Assembly (NCBI RefSeq): GCF_016863655.1
Contig: NZ_BOPH01000098.1
Span: 104,582 to 168,581, forward strand
DNA from: Virgisporangium ochraceum
Lineage (GTDB): Bacteria > Actinomycetota > Actinomycetes > Mycobacteriales > Micromonosporaceae
DNA: 64,000 bases
Reading direction: 5' to 3'
Under the pieces are notes generated by a model, which searched no databases, had not been told where the DNA came from, and worked only from the letters and a program-made list of their open reading frames with translations. Numbering within the stretch: position 1 is the stretch's first letter; every line of letters starts with the position of its first letter. Of the stretch, positions 53,907 through 62,531 are shown piece by piece. The position numbers and the translations under genes are program-made.

Positions 53907-54685
53907 ACCGGCACCTCACCGCGGACGGACGGGTGCCAGGCCAGCACGTACCGCTCGGCGCGGCGGGTGACCAGGTTCGCCACCACGCCGATGAGCCCGG
54001 TGACCACGACGATCGCGTACACCGCCGGCACGGCGCCGCTGTTGTACGCGGTGTCCATCAGCTTGCCCAGGCCGGGCGTGCCGACGATCAGCTCGCCGGT
54101 GATGGTCAGGATCAGCGCCACCGACGTGGCCAGGCGGATCCCGGTGACCGCGTACGGCAGCGCGGTCGGCCACACCAGGTACCGCACCCGGTAGACGAAC
54201 CCGAGCCGGTAGGACAGGGCGGTCTCGCGGGCCACCGGGTCGACGTCGGCCACGCCGTGCAGCACCTGCACCAGCACCTGCCAGAACGCCGCGTACACGA
54301 CGAGCACCAGCGTCGAGGCCATTCCCGTGCCGAGCAGCACGATCACCAACGGGATCAGGGCGACCGACGGGATCGGCCGCAGGAACTCGATCGTCGACGC
54401 CGTGAGCTCGCGCAGCAGCGGCACCGCCCCGATCACCACGCCCAGCACGATGCCGGCGACCACGGCGATCAGCAGCCCGAGGAGCCAGGTGGTCAGCGTC
54501 TGCCGGAACGCGGTCCAGAACGCGCCCTCGTCGGCGTGGTCGGCGAGGGCGCCCACGATCTCGCTGCTGGGCGGGAAGTACTCGCGGTCGAGCACCCCCA
54601 CCCGCGGCACGATCTCGAGGAGGAGACCGAACCCGACCAGGCCCGCGGCACCGAGCAGTGCTCTGCTGTGGGGCGGCGCAGTCAC
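53903..54685 (-). CDS. ABC transporter permease (SsuC/TauC type)
   Basis: A 260-residue paralogous permease: LLGLLIAVVAGIVLGVVIGA, FLRPIPSVALIPLVIVLLG, and coupling loop RETALSYRLGFVYRVRYLVWP. Two different permeases imply a heterodimeric channel. GTG 54685 overlaps the substrate-binding protein stop (GTGA). Confidence 0.9.
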   Translation of the reverse strand: MTAPPHSRALLGAAGLVGFGLLLEIVPRVGVLDREYFPPSSEIVGALADHADEGAFWTAFRQTLTTWLLGLLIAVVAGIVLGVVIGAVPLLRELTASTIEFLRPIPSVALIPLVIVLLGTGMASTLVLVVYAAFWQVLVQVLHGVADVDPVARETALSYRLGFVYRVRYLVWPTALPYAVTGIRLATSVALILTITGELIVGTPGLGKLMDTAYNSGAVPAVYAIVVVTGLIGVVANLVTRRAERYVLAWHPSVRGEVPV

Positions 54686-55644
54686 GGCAGCAGCGAGTTC
54701 ACGTCCGGCTTGGACTTGAGCAGGCCGTACTCGACCGACAGGTCGGCGAGCTTGTTGACGGCGTCCGTGTCGATGTCGGTGGGCCACTTCGGCAGCGTGA
54801 GCGCCTTGCGGACCTCCTCGGTGATCTGCGTGTAGGTGCCGAGGATCCGGCGCACCTCGTCGGGGTTGGAGTTGGCGTAGGACAGCGACTCGTTCATCGC
54901 CTCGGTGAACCGCTTGACGAGGTCGGGCTTGGCCTGCTGGGTCTCCAGCGACGTGAAGTACAGGGCCACGCACAGGTTCGGGTCGACGTCGGCGTAGGCG
55001 CCGACGGTCTTCCAGCCCTTGGCCTTGGCCGAGGACAGGAACGGCTCGACCACGAAGATGCCCTGCACGTTGCCGGCGTCGAGCTGCGCGGCCATGTCGG
55101 GGAAGGCCAGCTCGACGAAGCTCACCTTGTTCGGGTCGCCGCCGTCCTGCTTGACGATGTCCTTCACCGACGTGTCGACGATGTTCTTCAACGCGTTGGT
55201 GGCGACCTTCTTGCCCTCCAGCTGCTTCGGGCTGGTGATGGCCGGGTCCTTGACCACGATGCCACCGAAGTCGGCCTGCGGGTTGCCGGTGGAGTTCACC
55301 CCGTTGGCGACGACCTTCAGCGGCGCGTTCTGCGACTTGGCCAGCAGCAGCGAGACGACGTTGCTGAAGCCGAACTGGTACTTGCCCGACAGCACGTTCG
55401 GCGCGATCTGCGAGCCACCCTGTGCGGTCTCGAGGGTGAGGTCGATGCCGCGCTTGCTGAAGAAGCCCTTCTCCTTGCCGAGGTAGATCGGCGCGACGTC
55501 GAGGATCGCGATGACCCCGGCGGTCACCTTCTCGGTCTCACCCGGGCCGGTCGGGCTGTCGGTGGAGTCGTCGCCGCAGGCGGCGGTGGCGACGGCGAGC
55601 AGGAGGGCGGCGAACACGGCTATGGAATGGCGGCGAGGTGGCAT
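54682..55644 (-). CDS. ABC transporter substrate-binding lipoprotein (NMT1/SsuA-like)
   Basis: A 320-residue exported receptor. Signal and lipobox: IAVFAALLLAVATAACGDD, Cys near residue 23. NMT1/SsuA-like features are LDVAPIYLGKEKGFFSKRGIDL, ANVLSGKYQFGFSN-type region and EPFLSSAKAKGW. This family binds taurine, sulfonates, nitrate or pyrimidines; the ligand is not determined. It leads a chain of six genes joined by 4-base overlaps, behind a palindrome-bearing promoter. Confidence 0.9.
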   Translation of the reverse strand: MPPRRHSIAVFAALLLAVATAACGDDSTDSPTGPGETEKVTAGVIAILDVAPIYLGKEKGFFSKRGIDLTLETAQGGSQIAPNVLSGKYQFGFSNVVSLLLAKSQNAPLKVVANGVNSTGNPQADFGGIVVKDPAITSPKQLEGKKVATNALKNIVDTSVKDIVKQDGGDPNKVSFVELAFPDMAAQLDAGNVQGIFVVEPFLSSAKAKGWKTVGAYADVDPNLCVALYFTSLETQQAKPDLVKRFTEAMNESLSYANSNPDEVRRILGTYTQITEEVRKALTLPKWPTDIDTDAVNKLADLSVEYGLLKSKPDVNSLLP

Positions 55645-55702
55645 GGCTGACTCCGGTGGCGGTCCGAGTGGGGGTGGTGACTTGTTCGGATGTCGCACGC
55701 AC

Positions 55703-55743
55703 GTTCTCTGAGAGAACTTATGACCCGCACTCATGATCGTCAA
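55703..55743 (-). promoter_or_regulatory. Putative promoter and palindromic operator for the ABC operon
   Basis: On the minus strand TTGACG (55743-55738) is followed about 16 bases later by a TAAGTT-like -10. Directly downstream lies a perfect palindrome, arms GTTCTCT and AGAGAAC around one base (55703-55717). This is classical repressor geometry, about 60 bases before the substrate-binding protein start. Promoter hexamers are weak matches; the palindrome is certain. Confidence 0.55.
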
Positions 55744-55815
55744 CCTGACACCGGCCGACGCGGGGGAGCGGCGCCCGGGCGACAGGCCCGGGCGCCGAAC
55801 GGTCGGCCGTGGCGG

Positions 55816-56580
55816 TCAGCCGGTGACGGTCAGGGAGTTGGTGACGAAGTCCCGGCCGCCCGCGGAGGACGTGATCTCGTAGCCGAACTGCACGTCGCCG
55901 ATGGTGACGTCGCCGAACCAGCCGCGGCCGCGGATCCACTGGCAGATCTGGGTGACGTCGACGGTGCCGGAGCTGGTGTTGCCGGTGCGCAGGAACGAGT
56001 AGACCTGGTTGGCGCCGTTGGAGCCGCGGTAGATCTGCCACGTGTGCCCGCCGACGCTGGCGGTGGTCTGCAGCGAACCGAGCGGGCCGACCGGCCCGTA
56101 CCGGTTCATCCACAGCATGATCTCGTGCGCGTGGTCGGACGACCAGATGTCGTACGCCGAGGTGAACGCGACGCCGCTGGTCGGCACGGTGACGTTGAAC
56201 TGGCTGGTGACGGTGCCGAGCTGGCTCACGCGGCGGCCGATCCACCGGGTGGAGTTCGGGTAGGCCTTGATGCCGCCGGTGTTGGGATGGTCGGCCCACA
56301 CGCCCCAGTTGGTGGCCGAGTTGGCCCAGATCGTCTGCGGGCCGTAGCCGGAGCCCCAGATGTTGTTGTAGAGCGTGTAGCCGCCGCTGGACCAGGTGCC
56401 CCACCGGTCGGACGACCACCACACGGCGGCAGTGGCGGGGCTGGGAACGGCCGCGGCGGTGAGGGCGCCGGCGGCGGCCGCGGCGGTGGCGGCGAGCAGG
56501 CCGCGGCGGCGCAGGTACGGATGGGGAGCGGGCCGGTCATCAGAGGATGTGGCATCAAAGGACATGGCATCAAAGGACAT
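55816..56580 (-). CDS. Secreted GH12-family glycoside hydrolase (endoglucanase-like)
   Basis: A 254-residue exported protein. A twin-arginine-like signal (YLRRRGLLAATAAAAAGAL) ends near PSPATA-AVWW. The mature part is a GH12 jelly roll: WGTWSSGGYTLYNNIWG, nucleophile Glu in HAHEIMLWMNRYGPVGPLG, acid/base Glu in VQFGYEITSSAGGRDF. GH12 enzymes cut beta-1,4-glucan or xyloglucan. Extra MSFDA units precede the signal, produced by a 15-bp repeat, so three ATG starts are possible; 56580 is the first. Confidence 0.85.
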   Translation of the reverse strand: MSFDAMSFDATSSDDRPAPHPYLRRRGLLAATAAAAAGALTAAAVPSPATAAVWWSSDRWGTWSSGGYTLYNNIWGSGYGPQTIWANSATNWGVWADHPNTGGIKAYPNSTRWIGRRVSQLGTVTSQFNVTVPTSGVAFTSAYDIWSSDHAHEIMLWMNRYGPVGPLGSLQTTASVGGHTWQIYRGSNGANQVYSFLRTGNTSSGTVDVTQICQWIRGRGWFGDVTIGDVQFGYEITSSAGGRDFVTNSLTVTG

Positions 56581-56590
56581 GGCATCAACG
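56548..56590. repeat. 15-bp tandem repeat spanning the GH12 start region
   Basis: Nearly three copies of GGCATCAAAGGACAT. On the minus strand each copy contains ATG and encodes MSFDA, so the repeat multiplies start codons and gives a leader of variable length. Confidence 0.85.
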
Positions 56591-56724
56591 TAAGTCGATG
56601 CCTACCCGGCGCGGAAGAATTCGACGGAATTCGACCATACGCCGCATTCGGCGTTCGATGGACCCGGCGACCCCGGACTCCCGGGCACGTCGTTGTGGAC
56701 GGGAGTCCAGGATCGCGCGAGAAG

Positions 56725-56784
56725 CTACTTCTTCTTGCTCTTCTTGGACTTTTTGTCCTTCTTGTCCTTCTTCTTCTTGGCCAT
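56725..56784 (-). CDS. Lysine-rich 19-residue micro-ORF
   Basis: ATG 56784 to TAG 56725 encodes MAKKKKDKKDKKSKKSKKK. GGGAGGGAG lies 7 bases before the ATG, one of the best ribosome sites in the window. AAG-rich codons make this stretch strikingly AT-richer than its surroundings. It lies about 100 bases downstream of the GH42 gene on the same strand. It could be a small basic peptide, a leader or a lysine-responsive attenuator; no homologue is known to me. Confidence 0.55.
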   Translation of the reverse strand: MAKKKKDKKDKKSKKSKKK

Positions 56785-56887
56785 GGTGGACTCCCTCCCT
56801 GCGGGCGACACCGACCGGACATCCAGGCGTCGCACGGCGTTGGTCATCCTGCCACCCGGAAGGTGCCGGCGATTAACCCTTCCAGGG

Positions 56888-58810
56888 CTATTGATGGAGG
56901 ATCCGGTAGCCGTAGGGCGCCAGAACGGAGCGGTCGGGCAGCGTCACCGGCGCGGAGCCGTGGTTGATGAGCGTGACCACGCCGCCCCGCGCGGCGGCCT
57001 CCACGCGCGGCGGGAGCCCCGCCACGACCGGCTCGACGCCGGCCCGCCCGACGAGGTGCCGGGCCACCGCCAGGCGCCCGGCGCGGTCGGCCATCGTCGC
57101 CAGGTACCACGCCTCACCGGACCCGTGCGCGTGGCGGGTCAACGCAGGCCGCGCCTCGCCGCCCGGCTGGTCGGTCGGCGCGAAAGCGGCCATGACCTGC
57201 GCACCTTCCAGCCGTACCGCCTCGACGAGGACGTCGGCCGGGTAGCTCACGCCGTCCCAGACGAACGCGCGACCGTCCGACGGCAGCACCCCCTCGAACT
57301 CCAGCACCGACAGCCCGAGCGCCGGGCCGAGCCGGGTGGTGAACCCGCCCGGGAGGAACCTGTCGTACTCGTCGACGACGTCGGTGAACGGCGTGGCGAG
57401 CAGGCTCCCGCCGCCGGCGACGAACGCCGTGAGGGCCTCCGCGTCGGCGTCGCGGAGCAGATACAGGCTCGGCGCCACGACGAGCGCGTAGCCGTCGAAC
57501 GGACCGCCGGACCGCACGAGGTCGACCTGCACATTTAGCTCGTGGAAGGTGTTGTGCCAGCCGAGAACCTGTGCGTGGTAGTCGAACGCGGCCGGGTGGT
57601 CGGGCTGGTCGACCGCCCACCACGACTCCCAGTCGAACACGATCGCCACGCGGGCCTCGCCGCCCGGCGCCGGAAGCTCCAGTGTGGACAGTTCGGCGCC
57701 GAGCGCCGCCACCTCGCGGTAGGTGCGGGTGTCGGCGCCGGCATGCGGCAGCATCGCGGAGTGGAACTTCTCCGCGCCGGCGGCGGCCTGCCGCCACTGG
57801 AAGAACAGCACCCCGTCGGCGCCGCGGGCCACCGCCTGCATGCTCAGCGCCGCCATCTGGCCCGGTGCCTTCGGCGCGTTGTTCGGCCGCCAGTTGACCG
57901 CGTTCGGCGCCTGCTCCATGAGGATCCACGGCGTGCCGGGCTTCAGCGAACGCATCAGGTCACGGGCGAACGCGGCGTGCCGGAACGACTCGGGGTCGCG
58001 CGGGTCCGGATAGCAGTCGTCGGACACGAAGTCCACCTCCTCGGCGAAGCGCCAGTAGTCGGTGGTGGGCCAGGCGCCGATGAAGTTCGTGGTGAGCGGC
58101 TGGGTCGCGCCCGCGTCCCGGATGATCTTCTTCTCCATCCGGAGGAGGTCGAGCAGGGCGTCGGAGCTGAACCGCCGGAAGTCGAGCAGCCCGCCCGGGT
58201 TGACGCTGTAGGGCGCCAGCCGCGGCGGCACGATCTGCTCGAAGTCGGTGTAGCGCTGCGACCAGAACCACGTGCCCCAGGCGTCGTTGAGCGCGTCGAT
58301 GTCGCCGTAGCGCGCCCGCAGCCACGTGCGGAAGGCGGCCGCGGCCCGGTCGGAGTAGTCGTACGTCAGGTGGCAGCCGAGCTCGTTGTTGATGTGCCAC
58401 ATCGCCACCGCCGGGTGGTCCCGGTAACGGTCGACGATCGCGGTCACCAGCTCCGTGGCCAGCCGGCTGTAGTCCGGTGACGTGGGCGCCTGGTGCTGGC
58501 GGCTGCCGGGCCAGCGGGTCGCGCCGTCGCGGTTCTCGGTGAGCATCCCCGGGTACCTCGTGGTGGCCCAGGGCGGGGGAGAGGCGGTCGCGGTCGCGAG
58601 GCACACCTTGATGCCGCCGTCGTCGAGGAGGCCGATCACCCGGTCGAGCCAGTCGAAGTCGAACTCGCCCTCGGCCGGCTGGATGCGCGCCCACGAGAAC
58701 ACCCCGACGGTCGCGAGGGTCACCCCGGCCCGTCGCATCAGGTCGATGTCCTCGGGCCACACGCTCTCGGGCCACTGTTCCGGGTTGTAGTCACCGCCGT
58801 ACCAGATCAC
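56888..58810 (-). CDS. Beta-galactosidase, GH42 family
   Basis: A 640-residue intracellular enzyme (no signal) that removes beta-galactosyl units. It starts YGGDYNPEQWPESVWPED as usual. The acid/base Glu is in MWHINNELGCH (near 141), the nucleophile Glu in ILMEQAPNAVNW (near 298). The trimerisation domain and C-terminal beta domain (VVTLINHGSAPVTLPDRSVL) are complete. GTG 58810 is the only sensible start; upstream residues lack similarity. It is divergent from the epimerase gene with only 21 bases between starts. It ends in TAG. Confidence 0.93.
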   Translation of the reverse strand: MIWYGGDYNPEQWPESVWPEDIDLMRRAGVTLATVGVFSWARIQPAEGEFDFDWLDRVIGLLDDGGIKVCLATATASPPPWATTRYPGMLTENRDGATRWPGSRQHQAPTSPDYSRLATELVTAIVDRYRDHPAVAMWHINNELGCHLTYDYSDRAAAAFRTWLRARYGDIDALNDAWGTWFWSQRYTDFEQIVPPRLAPYSVNPGGLLDFRRFSSDALLDLLRMEKKIIRDAGATQPLTTNFIGAWPTTDYWRFAEEVDFVSDDCYPDPRDPESFRHAAFARDLMRSLKPGTPWILMEQAPNAVNWRPNNAPKAPGQMAALSMQAVARGADGVLFFQWRQAAAGAEKFHSAMLPHAGADTRTYREVAALGAELSTLELPAPGGEARVAIVFDWESWWAVDQPDHPAAFDYHAQVLGWHNTFHELNVQVDLVRSGGPFDGYALVVAPSLYLLRDADAEALTAFVAGGGSLLATPFTDVVDEYDRFLPGGFTTRLGPALGLSVLEFEGVLPSDGRAFVWDGVSYPADVLVEAVRLEGAQVMAAFAPTDQPGGEARPALTRHAHGSGEAWYLATMADRAGRLAVARHLVGRAGVEPVVAGLPPRVEAAARGGVVTLINHGSAPVTLPDRSVLAPYGYRILHQ

Positions 58811-58831
58811 GGCATACCTTAACTTTGGTCG

Positions 58832-59698
58832 ATGCGGATTCTCGTGACCGGTGGCGACGGGATGGTCGGGTCGGCGGTCGTGCGCCACCTGCTGGCGACG
58901 GGGCACGAGGTGACCACGCTCAGCCTGCCCGGCGTGACGCCCCACGACGGGGTGCGGGTCGTGTACGGCGACGCCCGGTCGCCCGGTGCCGTCGCGGCGG
59001 CCGTCGACGGCGCCGACGCGGTCGCGCACCTCGCCGCGATCCCGAACCCGCTCGACGACCCCGCGCCGACCGTGTTCGCCAACAACACCCAGGCGACGTT
59101 CACCGTGCTGTGGACCGCGGCCGAGCACGGCGTGCGGCGGTTCGCGATCGCGAGCAGCGTCAGCGCGGCCGGCCGCAGCTTCAACCCGCACCGGCCGCTG
59201 CCGGCGGCGTACCCGGTCGACGAGTCGATGCCGGCCGACCTCGGCGACCCGTACGGACTGTCCAAGCACGTCGACGAGCTCACGCTGGCCACGGTGTGCC
59301 GGCGGTTCGGTGCGTCGGGGGTGGCGCTGCGGCTGCCGCTGATGATCGCGCCCACGAACCTCGCGTTCATGCGCCGGGTCACCGCCGAGGACCCCGGCGG
59401 CGAGGCCGGCAACGGCTGGGCCTGGCTCGACGTGCGCGACGGGGCCGAGGCGTTCCGGCTCGCGCTGACCGTGCCGCTCGACGGGTCGACCGGTGGGGCA
59501 CACACGGTCCACCTCGCCGCGGCGGAGATCTTCCCGGAGGGGGCGTCGACGGAGGAGCTGCTCGCGCGGCACGCCCCGGGCGTGCCGCGTCGGCGGTCGT
59601 TCGCCGCGCGTGAGGTTCCGGTCGATACGGGACGTGCGTGCGCGCTGCTCGGCTTCGACCCGGTGCACCGGGTTCCGGATCCGGGCACGTCACCGTAG
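58832..59698 (+). CDS. NAD-dependent epimerase/dehydratase (extended SDR)
   Basis: A 288-residue SDR. The NAD motif is ILVTGGDGMVGSAVVRHLL at the N-terminus, then GADAVAHLAAIPNP, catalytic Ser region IASSVSAAG and YGLSK (Tyr-x-x-x-Lys). WAWLDVRDGAEAFRLAL is typical of sugar epimerases. It is divergent from the GH42 gene, so a role in processing galactose-derived sugars is possible but only by position. Confidence 0.88.
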   Translation: MRILVTGGDGMVGSAVVRHLLATGHEVTTLSLPGVTPHDGVRVVYGDARSPGAVAAAVDGADAVAHLAAIPNPLDDPAPTVFANNTQATFTVLWTAAEHGVRRFAIASSVSAAGRSFNPHRPLPAAYPVDESMPADLGDPYGLSKHVDELTLATVCRRFGASGVALRLPLMIAPTNLAFMRRVTAEDPGGEAGNGWAWLDVRDGAEAFRLALTVPLDGSTGGAHTVHLAAAEIFPEGASTEELLARHAPGVPRRRSFAAREVPVDTGRACALLGFDPVHRVPDPGTSP

Positions 59699-59755
59699 CG
59701 GCCCGGTTAGCGTTGACCCTGGAGTCCGTTTGGTTGCACATTCCGGGGGTCTGCC

Positions 59756-60346
59756 GTGGTTCGTCCCGTCGTACTCGTCGCGGTGCTTCTGTCCGCCGTG
59801 CTCTCCGGGTGCGGATCCGACGGCGGGGACACCGGTGGGGTGGGTGGCGGTGCCGGGGCGGGGGAGACCACCACCAACGGCACGTTCGCGCCGTACCGGG
59901 ACGGTGCTGTGGCCGTCTCCTATGACCCTGCCCTGGTGCCGGAGGGGGCGACCGCCGCGATCACGGTGACCGAGACGGACGCCGGCACCACCGTGACGCT
60001 GGTGGTCGCCGGCCTGCACAAGGCGCGGGCCTACGGTGCGCACCTGCACACGAAGCCGTGCGGTGCCGCGCCGACCGACGCCGGACCGCACCTGCAGCAC
60101 CGGCCCGACCCGGCCGCGGCGGCCTCACCGCCCTCGGTGGACCCGTCCTACGCCAACCCCGCCAACGAGGTCTGGCTCGACTTCACCACCGACGGCAGCG
60201 GAGCCGCCCGGTCGGGCGCGACCCTCGACTGGACGTTCGACCCCGCGCCGCGGTCGCTGGTGATCCACGCCGACACCACGAAGACGGCACCCGGCGTCGC
60301 CGGCACCGCCGGCGCGCGCGCCGCGTGCCTGAGCCTGCCCGGGTGA
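59756..60346 (+). CDS. Cu/Zn superoxide dismutase-like lipoprotein
   Basis: A 196-residue exported protein with lipobox LLSAVLSGCG (Cys near 19) and a Gly-rich stalk. The SOD-like beta barrel has the metal motif YGAHLHTKPCG, further His in GPHLQHRPDP and VIHADTTKT, and a C-terminal Cys (ARAACLSL) that could pair with the Cys of KPCG. All four copper-side His positions seem present, but the loops are short, so enzymatic activity is likely but not certain. GTG start at 59756. Confidence 0.8.
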   Translation: MVRPVVLVAVLLSAVLSGCGSDGGDTGGVGGGAGAGETTTNGTFAPYRDGAVAVSYDPALVPEGATAAITVTETDAGTTVTLVVAGLHKARAYGAHLHTKPCGAAPTDAGPHLQHRPDPAAAASPPSVDPSYANPANEVWLDFTTDGSGAARSGATLDWTFDPAPRSLVIHADTTKTAPGVAGTAGARAACLSLPG

Positions 60347-60436
60347 ACGGGCGTCGATACCGTGGTGCCGCGGCGATCCGGCGGCACCTCGGCTGTTAGG
60401 TTTCTGCGGGGTGTGGCGGGCCGGAAGGGGTATGGC

Positions 60437-61630
60437 GTGAGTTCCCTCGCGATCGTGCGGGGCCGGGTGGAACCGATCGTGGGCGAGCCGATCGAGCGGG
60501 GCATCGTACTGGTCGACCGGGGCCGCATCGTGGCCGTCGGCGACATGGACCTCGACATCCCCCACGGGTACCGGGTGGTGCCGGCCGACGGCTGCCACGT
60601 GGTGCCCGGCCTCATCGACGTGCACACCCACCTCGGCGTCGCCGAGGAGGCCGAGGGGTGGGCCGGCGACGACATGAACGAGATGACCGACCCGAACACC
60701 GCGCACGTGCGCGCGCTCGACGGCATCAACCCGGCCGACCTCGGCTTCCGCGACGCGATCGCCGGCGGCGTGCTGGCCGTCAACGTCAACCCCGGCTCCG
60801 GCAACCCGATCGGCGGCCAGACCGTGGCCATCAAGTGCTGGGGGCGCACGGTCGACGAGATGGTGCTGCGCTCGCCGAGCGGGGTCAAGTCGGCGCTGGG
60901 CGAGAACCCGAAGCGCGTCTACGGCAACCGGCAGCAGATGCCGTCGAGCCGGCTCGGCACCGCCGCGGTGATCCGGGAAGGGTTCGTCCGCGCCCGGGCC
61001 TACCTCGACAAGCTCGCCGCCGCCGAGCCCGGCAAGCCGGTCGAGCGCGACCTGCGGTCGGAGGCGATCGGCCGGGTGCTGCAGGGCGAGATCCCGTGGC
61101 GGCAGCACTCCCACCGCGCCGACGACATCGCCACCGGGCTGCGCATCGCCCGCGAGTTCGGCTACCGGCTCGTCATCGACCACGGCACCGAGGCGTACCT
61201 CATCGCCGACGTCATCGCCGAGCACGGGGTGCCGGTGGTCGTCGGGCCGCTCATCTCCGGGCGGGTGAAGGTGGAGCTGCGCAACATCTCGATGGCCGGT
61301 CCCGGCATCCTCGCCGCCGCCGGCGTCACCATCGCGCTGACCACCGACCACCCGTTCCTGCCGATCCACTACCTCACCCACCAGGTGGCGCTGGCCGTCC
61401 GCGAGGGCCTCGACCGCACCACCGCGCTGGAGTCGATCACGATCAACCCGGCCCGCATCGCCGGCATCGACGACCGGCTGGGCTCGCTGGAACCCGGCAA
61501 GGACGCCGACCTGTGCGTCTGGACCGGCGACCCGCTCGACCCGATGAGCCGCGTCGAGAGCGCCTACATCGGCGGCCGGCTCGTGTACGCGTACGACCAC
61601 GAGACCCGGCAGGGCGTGTTTTCGTCGTAG
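60437..61630 (+). CDS. Amidohydrolase (imidazolonepropionase/dihydroorotase-like)
   Basis: A 397-residue metal-dependent hydrolase. Metal motif HVVPGLIDVHTHLGVAEE, later His in QHSHRADDIATGL and VIDHGTEAYL, catalytic Asp in LTTDHPFLPIH, and the C-terminal ESITINPARIAGIDDRLGSLEPGKDADLCVW are standard. GTG 60437 is chosen because GGAAGGGG lies about 7 bases upstream. The substrate is unknown. It ends in TAG, 21 bases before the next gene, so the two are probably cotranscribed. Confidence 0.88.
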   Translation: MSSLAIVRGRVEPIVGEPIERGIVLVDRGRIVAVGDMDLDIPHGYRVVPADGCHVVPGLIDVHTHLGVAEEAEGWAGDDMNEMTDPNTAHVRALDGINPADLGFRDAIAGGVLAVNVNPGSGNPIGGQTVAIKCWGRTVDEMVLRSPSGVKSALGENPKRVYGNRQQMPSSRLGTAAVIREGFVRARAYLDKLAAAEPGKPVERDLRSEAIGRVLQGEIPWRQHSHRADDIATGLRIAREFGYRLVIDHGTEAYLIADVIAEHGVPVVVGPLISGRVKVELRNISMAGPGILAAAGVTIALTTDHPFLPIHYLTHQVALAVREGLDRTTALESITINPARIAGIDDRLGSLEPGKDADLCVWTGDPLDPMSRVESAYIGGRLVYAYDHETRQGVFSS

Positions 61631-61651
61631 GGGTCTGGCAGTCTGGCCCGC

Positions 61652-62500
61652 ATGTACGCCGAACCCGCGCTCATGACCTCGGCCGGGCGGCACGCCCCGC
61701 TGCTCACCGGCCTGCCCGCGTCCGTGCCCGAGCTCGCCGCCGTCGGTCACGGGCTGCTCATCCACGAGCACATCACCGGCCCGTACGGGGTCGAGCTCAC
61801 CGACGCCGAGCGGCAGAACGTCCACGTACGGCGCCTCGAGCAGATCCTCGGACACGTGCTGTCGATCTCCGACGCGCCGCTCACCGAGGCGCGCCCGCCG
61901 GAGCGGCGGGCGGCCGCCAACTGCCGCCACTTCACCGTGTTCCTGGTCGCCGCGTTGCGCGCGCACGGTGTGCCGGCCCGCGCCCGGTGCGGGTTCGGCA
62001 TGTACTTCCGCGAGGGCTACGGCGAGGACCACTGGGTCGCCGAGTACCACAACGCCGCCGAGAACCGGTGGGTGCTCGTCGACGGTCAGCTCGACGCGGT
62101 GCAGCGCGAGCTGTTCCACGTCGGGTTCGACGTCACCGACGTGCCGCGCGACGGGTTCCTCGTCGCCGCCGACGCCTGGCGGCGCTGCCGCGCCGGCGAG
62201 TTCGACCCCGCCCGCTTCGGTCTCAGCTTCCTCGAGGAGGGCGGCTGGTGGTGGATCGCCGGCAACATGATGCGCGACGCGGCCGCGCTGGAGAACGTCG
62301 AGGTGCTGCCGTGGGACACGTGGGGCGTCATGCCCGGCCCCGACGACCCGGTCGACATGGACCTGTTCGACGCGCTCGCCGCCGCCACGATCTCGCCCGA
62401 CGACACCGTCGCCGAGCGGCGCGAGCTGATGAGCGACGAGCGGCTGCGGGTGCCGTCGAAGGTCCGCAACGCGCTGCGCGACGAGCTCGAGGACCTGTAA
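61652..62500 (+). CDS. Transglutaminase-like (Cys-His-Asp) domain protein
   Basis: A 282-residue cytosolic protein. The triad is visible: Cys in ANCRHFTVFLVAALRAHGVP, His in GYGEDHWVAEYHN, Asp in WVLVDGQLDAVQREL. Such proteins are peptidase- or amidase-like, and the target is unknown. It precedes the PTH2-like gene by 31 bases. Confidence 0.85.
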   Translation: MYAEPALMTSAGRHAPLLTGLPASVPELAAVGHGLLIHEHITGPYGVELTDAERQNVHVRRLEQILGHVLSISDAPLTEARPPERRAAANCRHFTVFLVAALRAHGVPARARCGFGMYFREGYGEDHWVAEYHNAAENRWVLVDGQLDAVQRELFHVGFDVTDVPRDGFLVAADAWRRCRAGEFDPARFGLSFLEEGGWWWIAGNMMRDAAALENVEVLPWDTWGVMPGPDDPVDMDLFDALAAATISPDDTVAERRELMSDERLRVPSKVRNALRDELEDL

Positions 62501-62531
62501 GGGACTTGCGGGCGTCGGGTAGGGTTGATCC

